From JASJHI01 sp965371355 (GTDB lineage: Bacteria > Actinomycetota > Acidimicrobiia > Acidimicrobiales > Ilumatobacteraceae), in contig CBDUYD010000169.1 in NCBI GenBank assembly GCA_965371355.1, positions 1 through 6,157 on the forward strand: a stretch of 6,157 bases of DNA, written 5' to 3'. Shown piece by piece: positions 5,919-6,157 of the stretch. The notes under the pieces are model-generated. The model did no database searches, was not told where the DNA came from, and saw nothing but the letters and a program-made list of their open reading frames with translations. Position numbers and translations under genes: made by a program. Within the stretch, counting starts at the first letter, position 1. The number at the start of each line of letters is the position of its first letter.

Positions 5919-6157
5919 GTGAAGATCAGAAAAGTGCAATCTCCGAAGACCCCGGTCGGACGCCGTCATTTCATCGCCGTCCTCGGCGGTGGAGCAGCGG
6001 CGGCAGGCCTCGTCGCATGCGGCGACGATGGGCCCCCATTGAGCCAGCCCGCGTCGGCCGGCAACGCCGCCGGGAACTCGACGGCGATCGTCAGCGATGC
6101 TTCGACGGCGGCCACGACCGAAACGTCGGCGACCGAGGGCACAGGCACGCCGGCGTT
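5919..6157 (+). CDS. N-terminal part of a Tat-type lipoprotein (3' end outside the window)
   Basis: The frame opens at GTG 5919 and is still open at the end of the window after 79 codons. It begins MKIRKVQSPKTPVGRRHFIA. The twin arginines (R15-R16) followed by HFIAVLGGGAAAAG give a Tat signal peptide. L31-V32-A33-C34 is a lipobox, so Cys34 should be lipidated after cleavage and the protein anchored to the outside of the membrane. The mature start, CGDDGPPLSQPASAG, leads into a low-complexity Ser/Thr/Ala/Gly linker (about 44-79). Only the export signal and linker are visible, so function is not assignable. A Tat signal suggests a protein that folds or binds a cofactor in the cytoplasm. Some actinobacterial Tat lipoproteins with such linkers are intradiol ring-cleavage dioxygenases, which is only a guess here. 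It follows the terminator-like hairpin, so it probably has its own promoter. Confidence 0.82.
   Translation, partial: MKIRKVQSPKTPVGRRHFIAVLGGGAAAAGLVACGDDGPPLSQPASAGNAAGNSTAIVSDASTAATTETSATEGTGTPA

Noticed and set aside
1..6157. CRISPR array, insertion sequence, tRNA or rRNA gene
   Set aside because: I looked on both strands and saw no regularly spaced repeats, transposase motifs, terminal inverted repeats or tRNA-like structure.

Overview
The window looks like chromosomal DNA of a high-GC actinobacterium. This is inferred from GC-rich third codon positions, frequent GTG starts, weak or missing Shine-Dalgarno sites, and a Tat-type lipoprotein with a Ser/Thr/Ala-rich linker. I cannot name a genus; an Acidimicrobiia-like lineage would fit but is a guess.

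Layout. (1) Bases 2-187 are the 3' end of a cupin-domain gene on the + strand. (2) Bases 188-420 are a convergent intergenic gap holding a large hairpin at 282-324. (3) On the - strand, 1011-421 encodes a peroxiredoxin-like (AhpC/TSA-type) thiol oxidoreductase. It has an in-frame TGA at 858-856 exactly where the first Cys of the CxxC redox motif belongs. A hairpin with the properties of a bacterial SECIS element follows that TGA, so I read the gene as one selenoprotein with a U-L-P-C active site. An annotator that treats TGA only as stop would break or shorten it. (4) Divergently, 76 bp away, 1088-3094 encodes a 668-aa fusion of a Rieske [2Fe-2S] domain to a complete three-domain thiamine-diphosphate (ThDP) enzyme of the pyruvate oxidase/acetolactate synthase superfamily. 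(5) After a 105-bp spacer with a hairpin, about 3200-5803 encodes a fusion of a type I Baeyer-Villiger monooxygenase (resembling phenylacetone/cyclohexanone monooxygenases) to a complete hormone-sensitive-lipase-family esterase. (6) A terminator-like hairpin at 5842-5874 follows. (7) From 5919 a Tat/lipobox lipoprotein gene begins and runs off the end.

How the genes may work together (inference): the two + strand fusions look like a catabolic or biosynthetic pair. The ThDP enzyme would make or cleave a carbonyl compound, with the Rieske centre as a possible electron relay. The monooxygenase would insert oxygen next to a ketone, and the fused esterase would hydrolyse the resulting ester or lactone. 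Both redox enzymes could leak peroxide, and the divergent selenoprotein peroxiredoxin could remove it. The substrate is unknown. The strongest findings are the unrecognised selenoprotein and the two fusions side by side.
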